A DNA stretch of 64,000 bases, taken from NCBI RefSeq assembly GCF_004135285.1, contig NZ_CP035494.1, positions 3,286,001 to 3,350,000 on the forward strand, read 5' to 3'. Below, piece after piece: positions 1 through 8,807 of this stretch. The first letter of the stretch is position 1. Each line of letters opens with the position of its first letter. The notes beneath the pieces were generated by a model. The model was not told the origin of the DNA, did not search any database, and was given only the letters and a program-made list of their open reading frames with translations. The position numbers and the translations under genes were made by a program. The DNA is from Microbacterium protaetiae. Lineage in GTDB: Bacteria; Actinomycetota; Actinomycetes; Actinomycetales; Microbacteriaceae.

Positions 1-692
1 CCCTTCAGCCGGCGCTGTACCCACGGCAGTACATGCGCGCGGTAGTAGGCGGCGCCCCGGAGTCCGGCGTCCTCGAGCTCTGGCAGCGACCACCAGTCAG
101 TCGGAGGCTTCTGCCCCACAGACGTGAGCACCCGAGCGGCAACACGATGATGACCTCGTGGGTTCATGTGCAGCCGATCTGCTGACCAATAGCCCGGAGT
201 GCTCAACTCGCGATCGGGCCAGTTCCACGCGGTGATCACGTCGGGGCGATCCGCGAGACGCTCGGCCACCGCGGCAGACAGCACGTCTCCGCGACGTTGG
301 ATGAGCCGGCGTAGGGGAAGCTGGGCAGAAGGGTTCGCGCCCGAGAGTGCGATGAGCTTCACACCCTCTTCGTCGCATCGCCGCAGGACGTGCATGAAGA
401 GGTCGGCGACATGCTCGATCGACGTGCGAGGGCGGAGCATGTCGTTACCACCGCCGTTGAACGAAAGATGTGTGGGATGCAGCGCCAGCGCGGGTTCGAG
501 CTGCTGCTCGACGATGGGTTCGATGAGCTTGCCGCGGATCGCAAGATTGGCGTATTCGACGGGCTTGCCCACCGCGTTCGCCCAGCCCTGCGCGACGAGG
601 TCGGCCCAGCCGCGCACGAGGCCGTCGGGCAGTTCGTCGCCCACTCCTTCGGTGAATGAGTCCCCAATGGCTACGAAACGCACGTCTGACAC
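1..692 (-). CDS. SGNH/GDSL-family hydrolase, C-terminus outside window
   Basis: Likely a serine esterase or lipase of the SGNH superfamily; substrate unknown. Block I GDSFTEG is at residues 10-16 with nucleophile Ser12, the Asn block GGGND is near 80-84, and a DRLH (DxxH) block at about 172-175 supplies Asp and His. No signal peptide is seen, so it is probably cytoplasmic. The frame is open to the window edge, so the last residues are missing. I chose GTG 692 because TAGGCT lies exactly 6 nt upstream, as in other leaderless genes here; GTG 683 is the alternative. It is divergent from the genes that follow. Confidence 0.85.
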   Translation of the reverse strand, partial: MSDVRFVAIGDSFTEGVGDELPDGLVRGWADLVAQGWANAVGKPVEYANLAIRGKLIEPIVEQQLEPALALHPTHLSFNGGGNDMLRPRTSIEHVADLFMHVLRRCDEEGVKLIALSGANPSAQLPLRRLIQRRGDVLSAAVAERLADRPDVITAWNWPDRELSTPGYWSADRLHMNPRGHHRVAARVLTSVGQKPPTDWWSLPELEDAGLRGAAYYRAHVLPWVQRRLK

Positions 693-698
693 CTGCTC

Positions 699-704
699 AG
701 CCTA
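699..704 (-). promoter_or_regulatory. -10 element of leaderless SGNH hydrolase gene
   Basis: TAGGCT on the minus strand, separated by 6 nt from GTG 692. No recognisable -35 box is seen. Confidence 0.5.
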
Positions 705-846
705 GCGAGGGCATTTCGGGAGAGTGCGACTGAGGACGAGCAGGGATCCGCTGGCGTGGAGCCGGGCGTGCGCGCACAGCGAGAGCGGACTATGACACTC
801 GGGTGGCGCGGTGCCGGGGGCGCCGTGCAAGCTCGGATGTCTCGCA

Positions 847-957
847 TATGCTCGAGGGATGACCAACCCTCGCTCCCGACGCTCCAACGTCGCCGTCGCA
901 CCGTCGACGTCGGTGACGACCGGCTCCGCGCCGCAGATCGAGGATGTGCACCGATGA
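847..957 (+). CDS. Possible 32-residue leaderless ORF (859-957) with its -10
   Basis: ATG 859 is preceded by TATGCT (847-852) with a 6-nt spacer, the same arrangement as at several real genes in this window. The ORF encodes 32 residues, basic at the N-terminus and rich in Ser and Thr, with no recognised domain, and stops at TGA 955-957 inside the 20-bp repeat before the lipoprotein gene. It could be a leader peptide, a decayed gene or chance. The 693-858 stretch otherwise holds nothing I recognise. Confidence 0.25.
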   Translation, partial: YARGMTNPRSRRSNVAVAPSTSVTTGSAPQIEDVHR

Positions 958-994
958 CACGTACAGTGCACCGATGATACGTACAGTGCACCGA
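946..994 (+). repeat. 20-bp tandem repeat carrying -10 box and start codon
   Basis: Two nearly identical 20-bp units (946-965 and 966-985, one mismatch) and 9 bases of a third. The unit ends in TACA, so each junction forms TACAGT, a -10-like hexamer. At 962-967 it is followed after 6 nt by ATG 974, the lipoprotein start. The duplication therefore copies a start-codon/promoter module; the ATG of the first unit (954) runs into a stop after seven codons. Confidence 0.75.
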
Positions 995-1456
995 CATCTG
1001 GTGGCCGCGAGCGTTGCACTCGCCCTGGCCTCCGCTCTGCTTCTGACAGCGTGCACGTCGCCGTCTACAGAAACATCTGCTCCCAAGATGGATCGCGATT
1101 CGGTCATTGCGGCGATCGAGGGCCTTCCCGGGGTCGACGCTGCGGACATCGGCTCGTACAACACTGGCACACCCGGCGACCACGGCGTGCTGGTGTCCGT
1201 CACCGTCGACGATGCAGGGTATGAATCGCTTGGAGATGTGGTCGGCGGCTCGGTGCGCGCGGTCGCAGACTCCCCCGGCGACTACAGCGCCTACAGCGTC
1301 GAAGTGACCGCACCCGACCCTGAAGGTTCCGACGAGCTCGTGATCCTCACGCTGAGCCGCTACCAGGACAAGATCGGGCTCCCCGTCGGCACGTACGTCG
1401 GGTCTGGGCTGATCTTCACCCCTGAAGAGCTGCGGCAGATCGGCAGAGGCGACTAA
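974..1456 (+). CDS. Predicted lipoprotein, unknown function
   Basis: 160 residues. The N-terminus has basic residues, a hydrophobic stretch and the lipobox LTAC, so it should be lipidated on Cys and anchored outside the membrane (Lgt is encoded in this window). The mature part is acidic and has no domain I recognise. ATG 974 is chosen because TACAGT at 962-967 is 6 nt upstream and because it gives a proper signal peptide; ATG 944 would add ten residues that do not fit one. The next gene begins 4 bp after the stop, so the two are probably co-transcribed. Confidence 0.7.
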   Translation: MIRTVHRHLVAASVALALASALLLTACTSPSTETSAPKMDRDSVIAAIEGLPGVDAADIGSYNTGTPGDHGVLVSVTVDDAGYESLGDVVGGSVRAVADSPGDYSAYSVEVTAPDPEGSDELVILTLSRYQDKIGLPVGTYVGSGLIFTPEELRQIGRGD

Positions 1457-1460
1457 GAGC

Positions 1461-1946
1461 GTGGCGCGGAGAAGAGACAGATCCCGCCACCGCAACCCAC
1501 GACCCCGGCGGCAAGCCGCGACGTCGAAACGGCCGGCGAAGACGGTCGATCGTGCGCCCAGCAAACTGCAGATCGTGGGGATCATTGTGGGCCTGATCAT
1601 CACCATCGGCGGTGCCGCGCTGACGTTCCCCTCCCGGACCGGTGACGCGTTCATCATGGACGTCGACCTCGCCGCGCCCTGGGCCGGCATCCTGACACCG
1701 ATCGGCGCGCTGATCATGCTGATCTCGTGCTGGTGGGTGCCCAGCCGCTACATCGGCGGTCCCGCCATCACAATCATCGTCGGCGGATTCACGATCGTGG
1801 CGATCGTCCTCATCATCGTGCGAACGAACTGGGATGACGTGCCGCCGGACACGGTTCCCGGACTCTTCGGTCTCGTACTCGCCGCCGTGGTGCTCTCCGT
1901 GTCAGGTGTGCGGGCGTGGCGGAGGCGTGTGCGCCGGCAGGCGTGA
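1461..1946 (+). CDS. Small membrane protein with basic N-terminus
   Basis: 161 residues with a GTG start. A strongly basic N-terminal tail of about 35 residues is followed by four predicted transmembrane segments (about 36-57, 73-92, 100-120, 133-152) and a basic C-terminus. No catalytic motif or known family is recognised. Only 4 bp separate it from the lipoprotein gene, which suggests the two work together at the membrane. The gap to 2100 shows no other gene. Confidence 0.65.
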   Translation: MARRRDRSRHRNPRPRRQAATSKRPAKTVDRAPSKLQIVGIIVGLIITIGGAALTFPSRTGDAFIMDVDLAAPWAGILTPIGALIMLISCWWVPSRYIGGPAITIIVGGFTIVAIVLIIVRTNWDDVPPDTVPGLFGLVLAAVVLSVSGVRAWRRRVRRQA

Positions 1947-2100
1947 CCCGGCTCAGAGAGGGGATGTCGCTGGCACCGAGCACTCGATCAGGTGTCGACG
2001 GGCAGTTGATGGGCCACCGTTTGCTCGGCATCTTCGGCCTCGACGTACTGGCCGAGCGGATGCAACCGCCCGTCCTGGTATGCCTTGCGTTTGACCGACG

Positions 2101-2106
2101 TAGGGT
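2101..2106 (+). promoter_or_regulatory. -10 element of leaderless phosphoribosyltransferase gene
   Basis: TAGGGT, exactly 6 nt before ATG 2113. No clear -35 box. Confidence 0.5.
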
Positions 2107-2112
2107 GAGCCT

Positions 2113-2742
2113 ATGGCACTGTTCGCCGACCGCGCCGACGCGGGTCGCGATCTGGCAGTCCATCTGGACGGCTGGCGCGACACCGATGCCGTGGTCGTGG
2201 GAATCGCTCGAGGCGGTGTGATCGTCGCGGCGGCAGTGGCGGCGGAGTTGGAGCTGCCCCTGACCGCGGTGGCGGTGCGCAAGCTCGGCATGCCGGGCCA
2301 TGAAGAGGTCGCGCTCGGAGCTATCGCCGAAGGCGTACGGATCGTCGACGAGAGGATTCTGCGACGCGCGGGCGTCGACAACGCAGAACTGGCCCAGATC
2401 GAGAAACGCGAGCGAGCCGTTCTCGCCCGCCGCCAGGCGCTGATCCCGGCTGCTACTCCCGCGCTGCAGGGACGTTCGGTGCTGCTCATCGACGACGGTA
2501 TCGCCACAGGCGCGACTGCCCGCGCCGCTGCGCGAGGCATACGAGTGAGCAAGCCGGCCACCGTCATCCTCGCCGTTCCCGTTGCGCCCGCAGACTGGCA
2601 TCCGGACGAGACTGCGGCTGTCGACCAATACATCTGCGCCCACCCCGTCGACCAGCTCTGGGCGGTGGGCGCCTCCTACGACGACTTCACCCAGACCACG
2701 GACGACGACATCGCACGACTTCTCGGCACGACCGGCTCCTGA
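2113..2742 (+). CDS. Phosphoribosyltransferase domain protein
   Basis: 209 residues. The type I phosphoribosyltransferase PRPP loop, LLIDDGIATGAT, lies at about 125-136, and an IARGGV segment at 31-36 resembles the pyrophosphate loop. It belongs to the stand-alone ComF/YrfG-like group whose substrate is usually unknown; no neighbour here points to a purine or pyrimidine base. It is convergent with the DUF885 peptidase gene, with 25 bp between the stops. Confidence 0.85.
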   Translation: MALFADRADAGRDLAVHLDGWRDTDAVVVGIARGGVIVAAAVAAELELPLTAVAVRKLGMPGHEEVALGAIAEGVRIVDERILRRAGVDNAELAQIEKRERAVLARRQALIPAATPALQGRSVLLIDDGIATGATARAAARGIRVSKPATVILAVPVAPADWHPDETAAVDQYICAHPVDQLWAVGASYDDFTQTTDDDIARLLGTTGS

Positions 2743-2767
2743 ACGGCTGCGGGGACGGTTCGTCTGC

Positions 2768-4474
2768 TCAGCGACCGCCGGTGGGAAGCAACGCCATCCG
2801 CAAGGTGTCCAGACCCACACCGCCCAAGTCGAGGGCGCGCTTGTGGAACTGCTTGATGTCGAAAGTGTCGCCCTGTGCAGCCTTGTAGTCATCACGTAGC
2901 TGTTCCCAGATGCGCTGACCCACCTTGTACGACGGAGCCTGCCCGGGCCAGCCGAGGTACCGGTTGACCTCGAACTGAACGAAGGCGTCGGACATGTTGA
3001 CGTTGTGACGCATGAACTCGAGCGCGAAGTCGGCGTCCCACTTCTCGCCGCCGTCGCCCAGGTGCGCCCACCCGGCCGGACGCGGCTTTCCCAGGTGCAC
3101 ACCGATGTCGAGCACAACGCGCGCCGCGCGCATGCGCTGGCCGTCCAGCATCCCGAGTCGGTCCGCCGGGTCGTCGAGATAGCCGAGCTGCTCCATGAGC
3201 CGCTCCGCGTACAGTGCCCAGCCTTCGGCGTGGCCCGACGTGCCGGCCAGCAGACGGCGCCACGCGTTGAGCTCGCCGCGGTTGTACACCGCCTGCGCGA
3301 TCTGCAGGTGATGCCCGGGCACGCCCTCGTGGTAGACGGTGGTCAGCTCACGCCAGGTGTCGAAGTCTTCGACGCCCTCGGGCACCGACCACCACATGCG
3401 GCCGGGCCGGGAGAAATCGTCGGTCGGGCCGGTGTAGTAGATGCCGCCTTCCTGGGTGGGAGCGATCATGCACTCGATGCGACGCACCGGCTCCGGAATG
3501 TCGAAGTGGGTCGCCCCCAAGTCGGCGATCGCGCGATCGGCGGTGGACTGCATCCACTCCTGCAGCGCTGCCGTGCCGTGCAGTCGGCGTGCGGGATCGG
3601 CCTCGAGGAACGCTATCGCCTCTTCCACCGAGGCGCCGGGCTTGATCTCGTTCGCGACGGCCTGCTGCTCGGCGATCATGCGGTCGAGTTCTTCCAGACC
3701 CCATTCGTAGGTCTCGTCGAGGTCGATCGTGGCGCCGAGGAACTGCCGCGAGAAAAGGCTGTACAGCTCGCGTCCGACGCCGTCGTGCTCTGACGCAACA
3801 GGTGCAAGCTCGCTGCGCAGAAACTCGGCGAGCTTGTCATAGGCGGTGCGCGCACCGTCGGCCGCGTCTGACAGGTGACCGGCGAGGGATGCCGGCAGCT
3901 GACCCTCGGCGGGTGATGATTCTCCGACGAAGGTGGCGAAGAAACCGTCATCGGCACTGTAGCGGGCGATCTGCGTGATGACCTCGGTCACTTGCCGGCG
4001 GGCCGGCACGACGCCCGATGCGATGCCCGCGCGCAGCGTCTGAATGTAGCCGTCGAGCGCACCGGGCAGCGCAGCAAGACGCTTCGCAATGACCTCCCAG
4101 TCATCGGAGGTCGCGGTCGGCATCAGATCAAAGGCACTGCGCACATCTTGCGCGGGCGAGGCTATGACATTCAGATCGCGCAGGTGCGCGCCCGCCTCGT
4201 AGGTCTCCAGCTCGAGCTCGAGCTGGCCGGCAAGATCGAGCTTGGTGACCTCGTCAATGGCATCGACGGGCGTCGCAGCACGCAACTCGTCGAGACGCGC
4301 CCGCGCGCGGGCGGCCGCCGCGTCGGCGCCCGCGGGCGACAGGTCACCGTAACGGTCGTTGTACTCGTCGCGCCCGATGTAGGTCGCTATCGTCGGGAAC
4401 AGCTCGGCGACGTCATCGACCCAGGCCTCGGCGATCTTGTCGACCGGCGTCGGGGTGCGTTCGGATTCCGTCAT
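2768..4474 (-). CDS. DUF885 family zinc-metallopeptidase-like protein
   Basis: 568 residues. The family signature HEGVPGHHLQ (382-391) has the HExxPGHxxQ form expected to bind zinc, and GHAEGWALYAE places a third ligand near Glu417. No signal peptide, so probably cytoplasmic; members are assumed to be peptidases but substrates are not known. ATG 4474 has AGGGAGG at a 9-nt spacing. The longer frame to 4582 would run into the polA 3' end and its extra residues look non-coding. It lies 61 bp downstream of polA. Confidence 0.85.
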   Translation of the reverse strand: MTESERTPTPVDKIAEAWVDDVAELFPTIATYIGRDEYNDRYGDLSPAGADAAAARARARLDELRAATPVDAIDEVTKLDLAGQLELELETYEAGAHLRDLNVIASPAQDVRSAFDLMPTATSDDWEVIAKRLAALPGALDGYIQTLRAGIASGVVPARRQVTEVITQIARYSADDGFFATFVGESSPAEGQLPASLAGHLSDAADGARTAYDKLAEFLRSELAPVASEHDGVGRELYSLFSRQFLGATIDLDETYEWGLEELDRMIAEQQAVANEIKPGASVEEAIAFLEADPARRLHGTAALQEWMQSTADRAIADLGATHFDIPEPVRRIECMIAPTQEGGIYYTGPTDDFSRPGRMWWSVPEGVEDFDTWRELTTVYHEGVPGHHLQIAQAVYNRGELNAWRRLLAGTSGHAEGWALYAERLMEQLGYLDDPADRLGMLDGQRMRAARVVLDIGVHLGKPRPAGWAHLGDGGEKWDADFALEFMRHNVNMSDAFVQFEVNRYLGWPGQAPSYKVGQRIWEQLRDDYKAAQGDTFDIKQFHKRALDLGGVGLDTLRMALLPTGGR

Positions 4475-4535
4475 TGGTGTCATCCTCCCTGTGCGGCCCG
4501 GGTAAGGGCCCTCTGTGCTGTTTGAGCTGCGATGG

Positions 4536-7169
4536 TCAGTGCCCTGCTTCGTCCCAGTTCGGCCCGCGCCCGATCTGCACATCGAGCGGAACCGTCAATT
4601 CCGCGGCATCCCCCATTCCCTCGCGCACGATGCGCTCAGCGGCATCCCACTCCCCCGGCGCGACTTCGACGACGAGTTCGTCGTGGATCTGCAGCAGCAC
4701 GCGCGATGAGAGATGCTCGTCGCGCAGCCGGCGATGGATGCGCAGCAGGGCGATTTTCATGATGTCGGCGGCGCTCCCCTGGATGGGGGCGTTCAGCGCC
4801 GCGCGCTCGGCGTTCTCACGCAGCACCCGGTTGGGGCTGGACAGATCGGGAAAGGGCCGCCTGCGACCGAAAATAGTCTCGGTATACCCGTCGATCCGCG
4901 CCTTCTCGACCGATGCGCGCAGATAATCTCGCACAGCTCCGAAGCGGGCGAAGTACTCGGTCATCAGCTGCTTGGCCTCGGACTGCTCGATGCGCAGCTG
5001 CTTGGACAGCCCGAATGCGCTCAGCCCATACACCAAGCCGTAGGACATCGCCTTGACCTTCGTGCGCATGAAGGGGGTGACCTCGGCCGGCTCGACACCG
5101 AAGACGCGCGCGCCGACGTATCGATGCAGGTCTTCACCACTGCGGAACGCCTCGATCAGCCCCGGATCTTCGGACAGGTGGGCCATGATGCGCATCTCGA
5201 TCTGCGAATAGTCGGCGGTCAGCAGCGTCTCGTAGCCCTCGCCGACCTCGAACGCTGCCCGGATGCGATGGCTCTCATCGGTGCGGATCGGGATGTTCTG
5301 CAGGTTCGGGTCGGTGCTCGAAAGACGTCCGGTCTGGCTGCCGGTCTGCAGATAGGTGGTGTGGACACGATGATCGGCCCCGATCGCGACGTCGAGCGAT
5401 TCGATGATCTGGCGCAGTTTCGTGGCCTCGCGGTGCTGCAACAGCAGGTCGAGGAACGGATGCGGGCTGGTCTCTTGCAGGGCCACCAAGGCGCCGGCAT
5501 CCGTGGAGTATCCGGTCTTGGTCTTGCGTGTTTTCGGCAGCCCCAACTCGTCGAAGAGCACCTCTTGCAGCTGCTTTGGCGAACCGAGGTTCACCTCTCG
5601 GCCGATGGCCGCATATGCTCCTTGCGCGATGCCGTCGGCGCGCGCGCCGAGTTCGCTCGAGAACGAACTGAGCTTGTCGTGCGAGACGGCCACACCGGCG
5701 AGCTCCATGTCGGCCAGGGCGACCAGTGTCGGCATCTCGATGTCGGTGAGCACATCGGTGACCCGTGGGGGCAGCGACGCGCGCTGAGCGGCGGCGACGC
5801 GCAGCGTGTACCAAGACAACTGCCCCGGCGTGGCGCCCTCATGCTCGGGGACCAGCTGACTCGGGTCGGCCTCGGGCAGCTTCTCATCGAGGTAGCGTTC
5901 AACGAGATTCCCGAGCGTCTTGTCGGGAAAGCTCGGTCGCGCCAGCCAGCCGGCGATCATCACGTCGAAAGTGATTCCGCCCAGATCGGCGCCGGCCCGG
6001 CGCAGGGCCTTCAGCTGAGGTTTGGCGTCGCTGAGCACCTTCGGGGCGTCGGAGGCAAGCCATGGGGTGAGGGATGCCGCAACCTCGGGTGACCACGAGG
6101 TCTCGGCTGCGGCATCCGCCGTCGCCAACCCCACTCGATGCGGAAGACCTCCCTCGGTGGTCACCGTGACGCCGATGTCACCCTCGGCCGCACTGAGCCA
6201 GGCTGCAACGTCGCCGGCCGAAAGCTGAGCGGGCTCGGGAGCTGTCGCGGCGACGGGCAGATCGGCCTCATCTTCGACGGTGCCGGTGGCCTCATACAGC
6301 CGGCTGGTGAGGGTGCGGAACTCGAGACGAGAGAAGATGTCACGCACAGCCTGCGTGTCGATGGGCTTGACCACGAGCTCGGCGGGGGTCAGCGGAAGGG
6401 GCACATCGCGCACGAGCCGGTTCAACCGCCGGTTGCGGCGCACGTCGTCGAGGTGCTCGCGGAGGTTTCCGCCGACAACCCCCTTGATCTGATCGGCGCC
6501 GTCGAGAACCGCATCGAGAGAGCCGAACTGGTTCAGCCACTTGACCGCCGTCTTCTCGCCCACCTTGGGCACTCCGGGCAGGTTGTCGCTGGTCTCGCCG
6601 ACCAGGGCGGCGACGTCGGGGTACTGCTCGGGCGGCACGCCGTAGCGTTCGCGGACGGTGGTCGGGTCGTAGCGCTTGAGCTGGGAGACGCCCTGCACGC
6701 TCGGGTAGAGCAGCGTCACGTCGTCGGTCACCAGCTGGATGCTGTCGCGATCTCCCGAGCAGACGAGCACGTTGTAGCCCTCGGCAGCGCCCTGCGTGGC
6801 CAGGGTGGCCAGGATGTCGTCGGCCTCGACGTCTTCGGCGGTCAGAACCGGGATGCTCATTGCTGCCAGACACTCCTGCAGCAGCGGGATTTGACCGCGG
6901 AACTCGGCCGGAGTCTCGGAGCGGGTGGCCTTGTACTCGGCATATTCCCGAGTGCGAAACGATACCCGCGAGGTGTCGAACGCCACAGCCATGTGCGTCG
7001 GCTTTTCTGCCTTGATCAGGTTGATTAGCATGGACAGGAACCCGTAGATGCCGTTGGTGTGCTGCCCGTCTTTCGTCGAGAAGTTCTCGATGGGCAGAGC
7101 GTAGAACGCGCGATATGCGAGCGAATGGCCGTCGACGATCAGGAGGGTAGGCTTTGCGGAGTCCGTCAC
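4536..7169 (-). CDS. polA: DNA polymerase I
   Basis: 877 residues, full family length. It fills gaps during replication and excision repair. The N-terminal 5' nuclease (about 1-290) starts with LLIVDGHSLAYRAFYA; the middle (about 300-480) corresponds to the 3'-5' exonuclease fold but lacks its acidic catalytic residues, as in other actinobacteria; the C-terminal polymerase domain has motif A from Asp653 (DYSQIEMR), motif B KAMSYGLVYGLS and motif C HDE at 829-831. The GTG start at 7169 follows TAGGCT at a 6-nt distance, suggesting a leaderless mRNA. Divergent from the thioesterase gene. Confidence 0.97.
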   Translation of the reverse strand: MTDSAKPTLLIVDGHSLAYRAFYALPIENFSTKDGQHTNGIYGFLSMLINLIKAEKPTHMAVAFDTSRVSFRTREYAEYKATRSETPAEFRGQIPLLQECLAAMSIPVLTAEDVEADDILATLATQGAAEGYNVLVCSGDRDSIQLVTDDVTLLYPSVQGVSQLKRYDPTTVRERYGVPPEQYPDVAALVGETSDNLPGVPKVGEKTAVKWLNQFGSLDAVLDGADQIKGVVGGNLREHLDDVRRNRRLNRLVRDVPLPLTPAELVVKPIDTQAVRDIFSRLEFRTLTSRLYEATGTVEDEADLPVAATAPEPAQLSAGDVAAWLSAAEGDIGVTVTTEGGLPHRVGLATADAAAETSWSPEVAASLTPWLASDAPKVLSDAKPQLKALRRAGADLGGITFDVMIAGWLARPSFPDKTLGNLVERYLDEKLPEADPSQLVPEHEGATPGQLSWYTLRVAAAQRASLPPRVTDVLTDIEMPTLVALADMELAGVAVSHDKLSSFSSELGARADGIAQGAYAAIGREVNLGSPKQLQEVLFDELGLPKTRKTKTGYSTDAGALVALQETSPHPFLDLLLQHREATKLRQIIESLDVAIGADHRVHTTYLQTGSQTGRLSSTDPNLQNIPIRTDESHRIRAAFEVGEGYETLLTADYSQIEMRIMAHLSEDPGLIEAFRSGEDLHRYVGARVFGVEPAEVTPFMRTKVKAMSYGLVYGLSAFGLSKQLRIEQSEAKQLMTEYFARFGAVRDYLRASVEKARIDGYTETIFGRRRPFPDLSSPNRVLRENAERAALNAPIQGSAADIMKIALLRIHRRLRDEHLSSRVLLQIHDELVVEVAPGEWDAAERIVREGMGDAAELTVPLDVQIGRGPNWDEAGH

Positions 7170-7175
7170 CCTGCA

Positions 7176-7181
7176 AGCCTA
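7176..7181 (-). promoter_or_regulatory. -10 element of leaderless polA
   Basis: TAGGCT on the minus strand, 6 nt before the polA GTG. Confidence 0.5.
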
Positions 7182-7223
7182 GTCAGGGGTGCAGACGTCC
7201 GCCCACGTCGTCAGAGGAGAACC

Positions 7224-7682
7224 ATGTCCGTCGACCCGCCCGCCGTGCCCGCAGCGACGTGGGATGACCGCTCGGTCGACCCGCTGGTGTGGGCGAAGTC
7301 GCGCGGGTTGGGTGCTCTGGCCGAGAAGATGGGTTTTCAGTGGCGGGAGTTCACGGCAGAGAAATGCGTGGCCACCATGCCGGTGGAGGGGAACACGCAA
7401 CCTGTGGGGCTGTTCCACGGCGGCGCGTACGTCGTGCTGGGTGAGTCGCTCGGCTCGATGCATGCGAACTGGCATGCCGGTCCAGGCCGTCTCGCCGTCG
7501 GAGTCGACATCAACGCGACCCACACACGGTCGGCGACGTCTGGACTCATCACCGGCGTGTGCACGCCCATTCACCTGGGTCGCACTGTCATGGTGCACGA
7601 GATAGTGCTCAGCGATGATCAGGGGCGGCGGTGCTCCACCGTGCGCATCACCAACATGGTCAAGGACCTGCCGCGGCGCTGA
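7224..7682 (+). CDS. PaaI-like hotdog-fold acyl-CoA thioesterase
   Basis: 152 residues. The central GLFHGGAYVVLGESLGS matches the hotdog thioesterase signature (HGG, then an acidic residue on the central helix), and the later NATH segment also fits. It probably hydrolyses an aromatic or DHNA-type acyl-CoA. ATG 7224 is preceded by AGAGGAGA, so unlike its neighbours it has a Shine-Dalgarno site. Divergent from polA and convergent with the coiled-coil gene 6 bp away. Confidence 0.85.
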   Translation: MSVDPPAVPAATWDDRSVDPLVWAKSRGLGALAEKMGFQWREFTAEKCVATMPVEGNTQPVGLFHGGAYVVLGESLGSMHANWHAGPGRLAVGVDINATHTRSATSGLITGVCTPIHLGRTVMVHEIVLSDDQGRRCSTVRITNMVKDLPRR

Positions 7683-7688
7683 TCGCCC

Positions 7689-8051
7689 TCAGCCGTTCGA
7701 CAGCGCGTCGAGCACGCGGTCGAGTTTGGTGTCCACAGAGGCGAGACCGGTGTCCATGGAATCGAGACGGGTGTCCATGGAATCGAGACGGGTGTCCATC
7801 GAGTCGAGACGGGTGTCCATCGAGTCGAGACGGGTGTCCATCGAGTCGAGCCGCGTGTCCATCGAGTCGAGACGGGTCGAGATCTCCTGAAACCGGACGT
7901 CGTGCGCACTCAGCTGTGCACTGATCTCCTTGAACCGGTTGTCTTGACGGTTCAATCTGCCGTCGACCGAGGTGAGCAGGTCGTAGATGGCCTGCACGTC
8001 GTTGTCGAGCTGACTTATCTTGTGCTCCATGGCGGCGGAGGTCATCGGCAT
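7689..8051 (-). CDS. Coiled-coil protein with heptad repeats
   Basis: 120 residues from ATG 8051. After MEHKISQLDND the sequence is a continuous alpha-helical heptad pattern; its C-terminal half is a near-perfect array of the heptapeptide RLDSMDT (about seven copies), with Leu and Met in core positions. It should form an extended oligomeric coiled coil, in the manner of short phage-tail-needle or DUF-type helical proteins; function unknown. ATG 8051 is chosen because TATGGT (8058-8063) is 6 nt upstream; a TTG at 8093 and ATGs at 8045 and 8030 are alternatives. Confidence 0.65.
   Translation of the reverse strand: MPMTSAAMEHKISQLDNDVQAIYDLLTSVDGRLNRQDNRFKEISAQLSAHDVRFQEISTRLDSMDTRLDSMDTRLDSMDTRLDSMDTRLDSMDTRLDSMDTGLASVDTKLDRVLDALSNG
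7729..7875 (-). repeat. 21-bp tandem repeat inside the coiled-coil gene
   Basis: Seven 21-bp units begin at 7729, 7750, 7771, 7792, 7813, 7834 and 7855, all in frame, each encoding one heptad. The central units are almost identical at DNA level, including third positions, so the array is recent or homogenised and its copy number is likely to vary. Confidence 0.9.
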
Positions 8052-8138
8052 GCCACGACCATACTCGCGCACGGGGCGATGCGAGAGGCCCAAGGCGATC
8101 TGTGGATAACTGAGTTCGACCTCGCGTAGAGAGAAGCG

Positions 8139-8756
8139 CTACTTCTTCTTCGGCGCCAGCTGCTCGATGATCGCCTTGGCGACATCCTGCATCGTCAGTC
8201 GGCGATCCATCGACGCCTTCTGAATCCAACGGAACGCCTCGGGCTCGGAAAGGCCCATCTTCTCGTTGAGCAGACCCTTTGCGCGATCGACGAGCTTGCG
8301 GGTCTCGAAGCGCTCGACCATGTCGGCGACCTCGGCCTCGAGCGTGATGATCTGCTCGTGACGGGCCAGGGCGATCTCGATCGCGGGCAGCAGGTCGTTC
8401 GGAGTGAACGGCTTGACGACATACGCCAACGCACCGGCCTCACTCGCGCGCTCGACGAGCTCCTTTTGGCTGAACGCCGTCAGCAGCACAACCGGGGCGA
8501 TGTTGCCCTTGCTCAGCTTCTCGGCGGCCGAGATGCCGTCAAGCTGCGGCATCTTCACGTCCATGATCACCAGATCGGGGCGCAGCTCGGTTGCCAGCTG
8601 CACCGCCGTCTCGCCGTCGCCGGCCTCACCGACGACGTCGAAGCCGTTGTCACGCAGGATTTCAACGATGTCCAGACGGATCAGCGATTCATCCTCTGCC
8701 ACCACGACGCGACGCGGTGCGGATGCGGACCCGGAGTTCTGTTCCTGCTCAGTCAC
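8139..8756 (-). CDS. pdtaR: ANTAR-domain response regulator, PdtaR-like
   Basis: 205 residues. The receiver domain has acidic pocket Glu21-Asp22, phosphoacceptor Asp66 (DLVIMDVKMP), Thr93 and Lys115. The C-terminal ANTAR domain (about 130-200, including DRAKGLLNEKMGLSEPEAF) binds paired hairpins in mRNA to prevent termination. The mycobacterial counterpart works with the sensor PdtaS; no kinase is encoded nearby. The GTG start follows TAGGAT at 6 nt, so the mRNA is probably leaderless. RNA targets cannot be identified from this window. Confidence 0.9.
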   Translation of the reverse strand: MTEQEQNSGSASAPRRVVVAEDESLIRLDIVEILRDNGFDVVGEAGDGETAVQLATELRPDLVIMDVKMPQLDGISAAEKLSKGNIAPVVLLTAFSQKELVERASEAGALAYVVKPFTPNDLLPAIEIALARHEQIITLEAEVADMVERFETRKLVDRAKGLLNEKMGLSEPEAFRWIQKASMDRRLTMQDVAKAIIEQLAPKKK

Positions 8757-8762
8757 CCTAAG

Positions 8763-8768
8763 ATCCTA
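8763..8768 (-). promoter_or_regulatory. -10 element of leaderless pdtaR
   Basis: TAGGAT on the minus strand, 6 nt before GTG 8756. Confidence 0.5.
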
Positions 8769-8807
8769 CGGTATCGTCGTAGTTCGGCGTGCAACGTGCA
8801 CGTGTGC

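Noticed and set aside
847..858. CATATGCTCGAG, reading like a cloning-vector junction of NdeI and XhoI sites
   Set aside because: Flanks are ordinary genomic sequence and the bases are explained by a -10 element; no other vector sequence.
4475..4582. N-terminal extension of the DUF885 protein
   Set aside because: It would overlap the polA 3' end, lacks a ribosome site, and ATG 4474 has a well-placed one.
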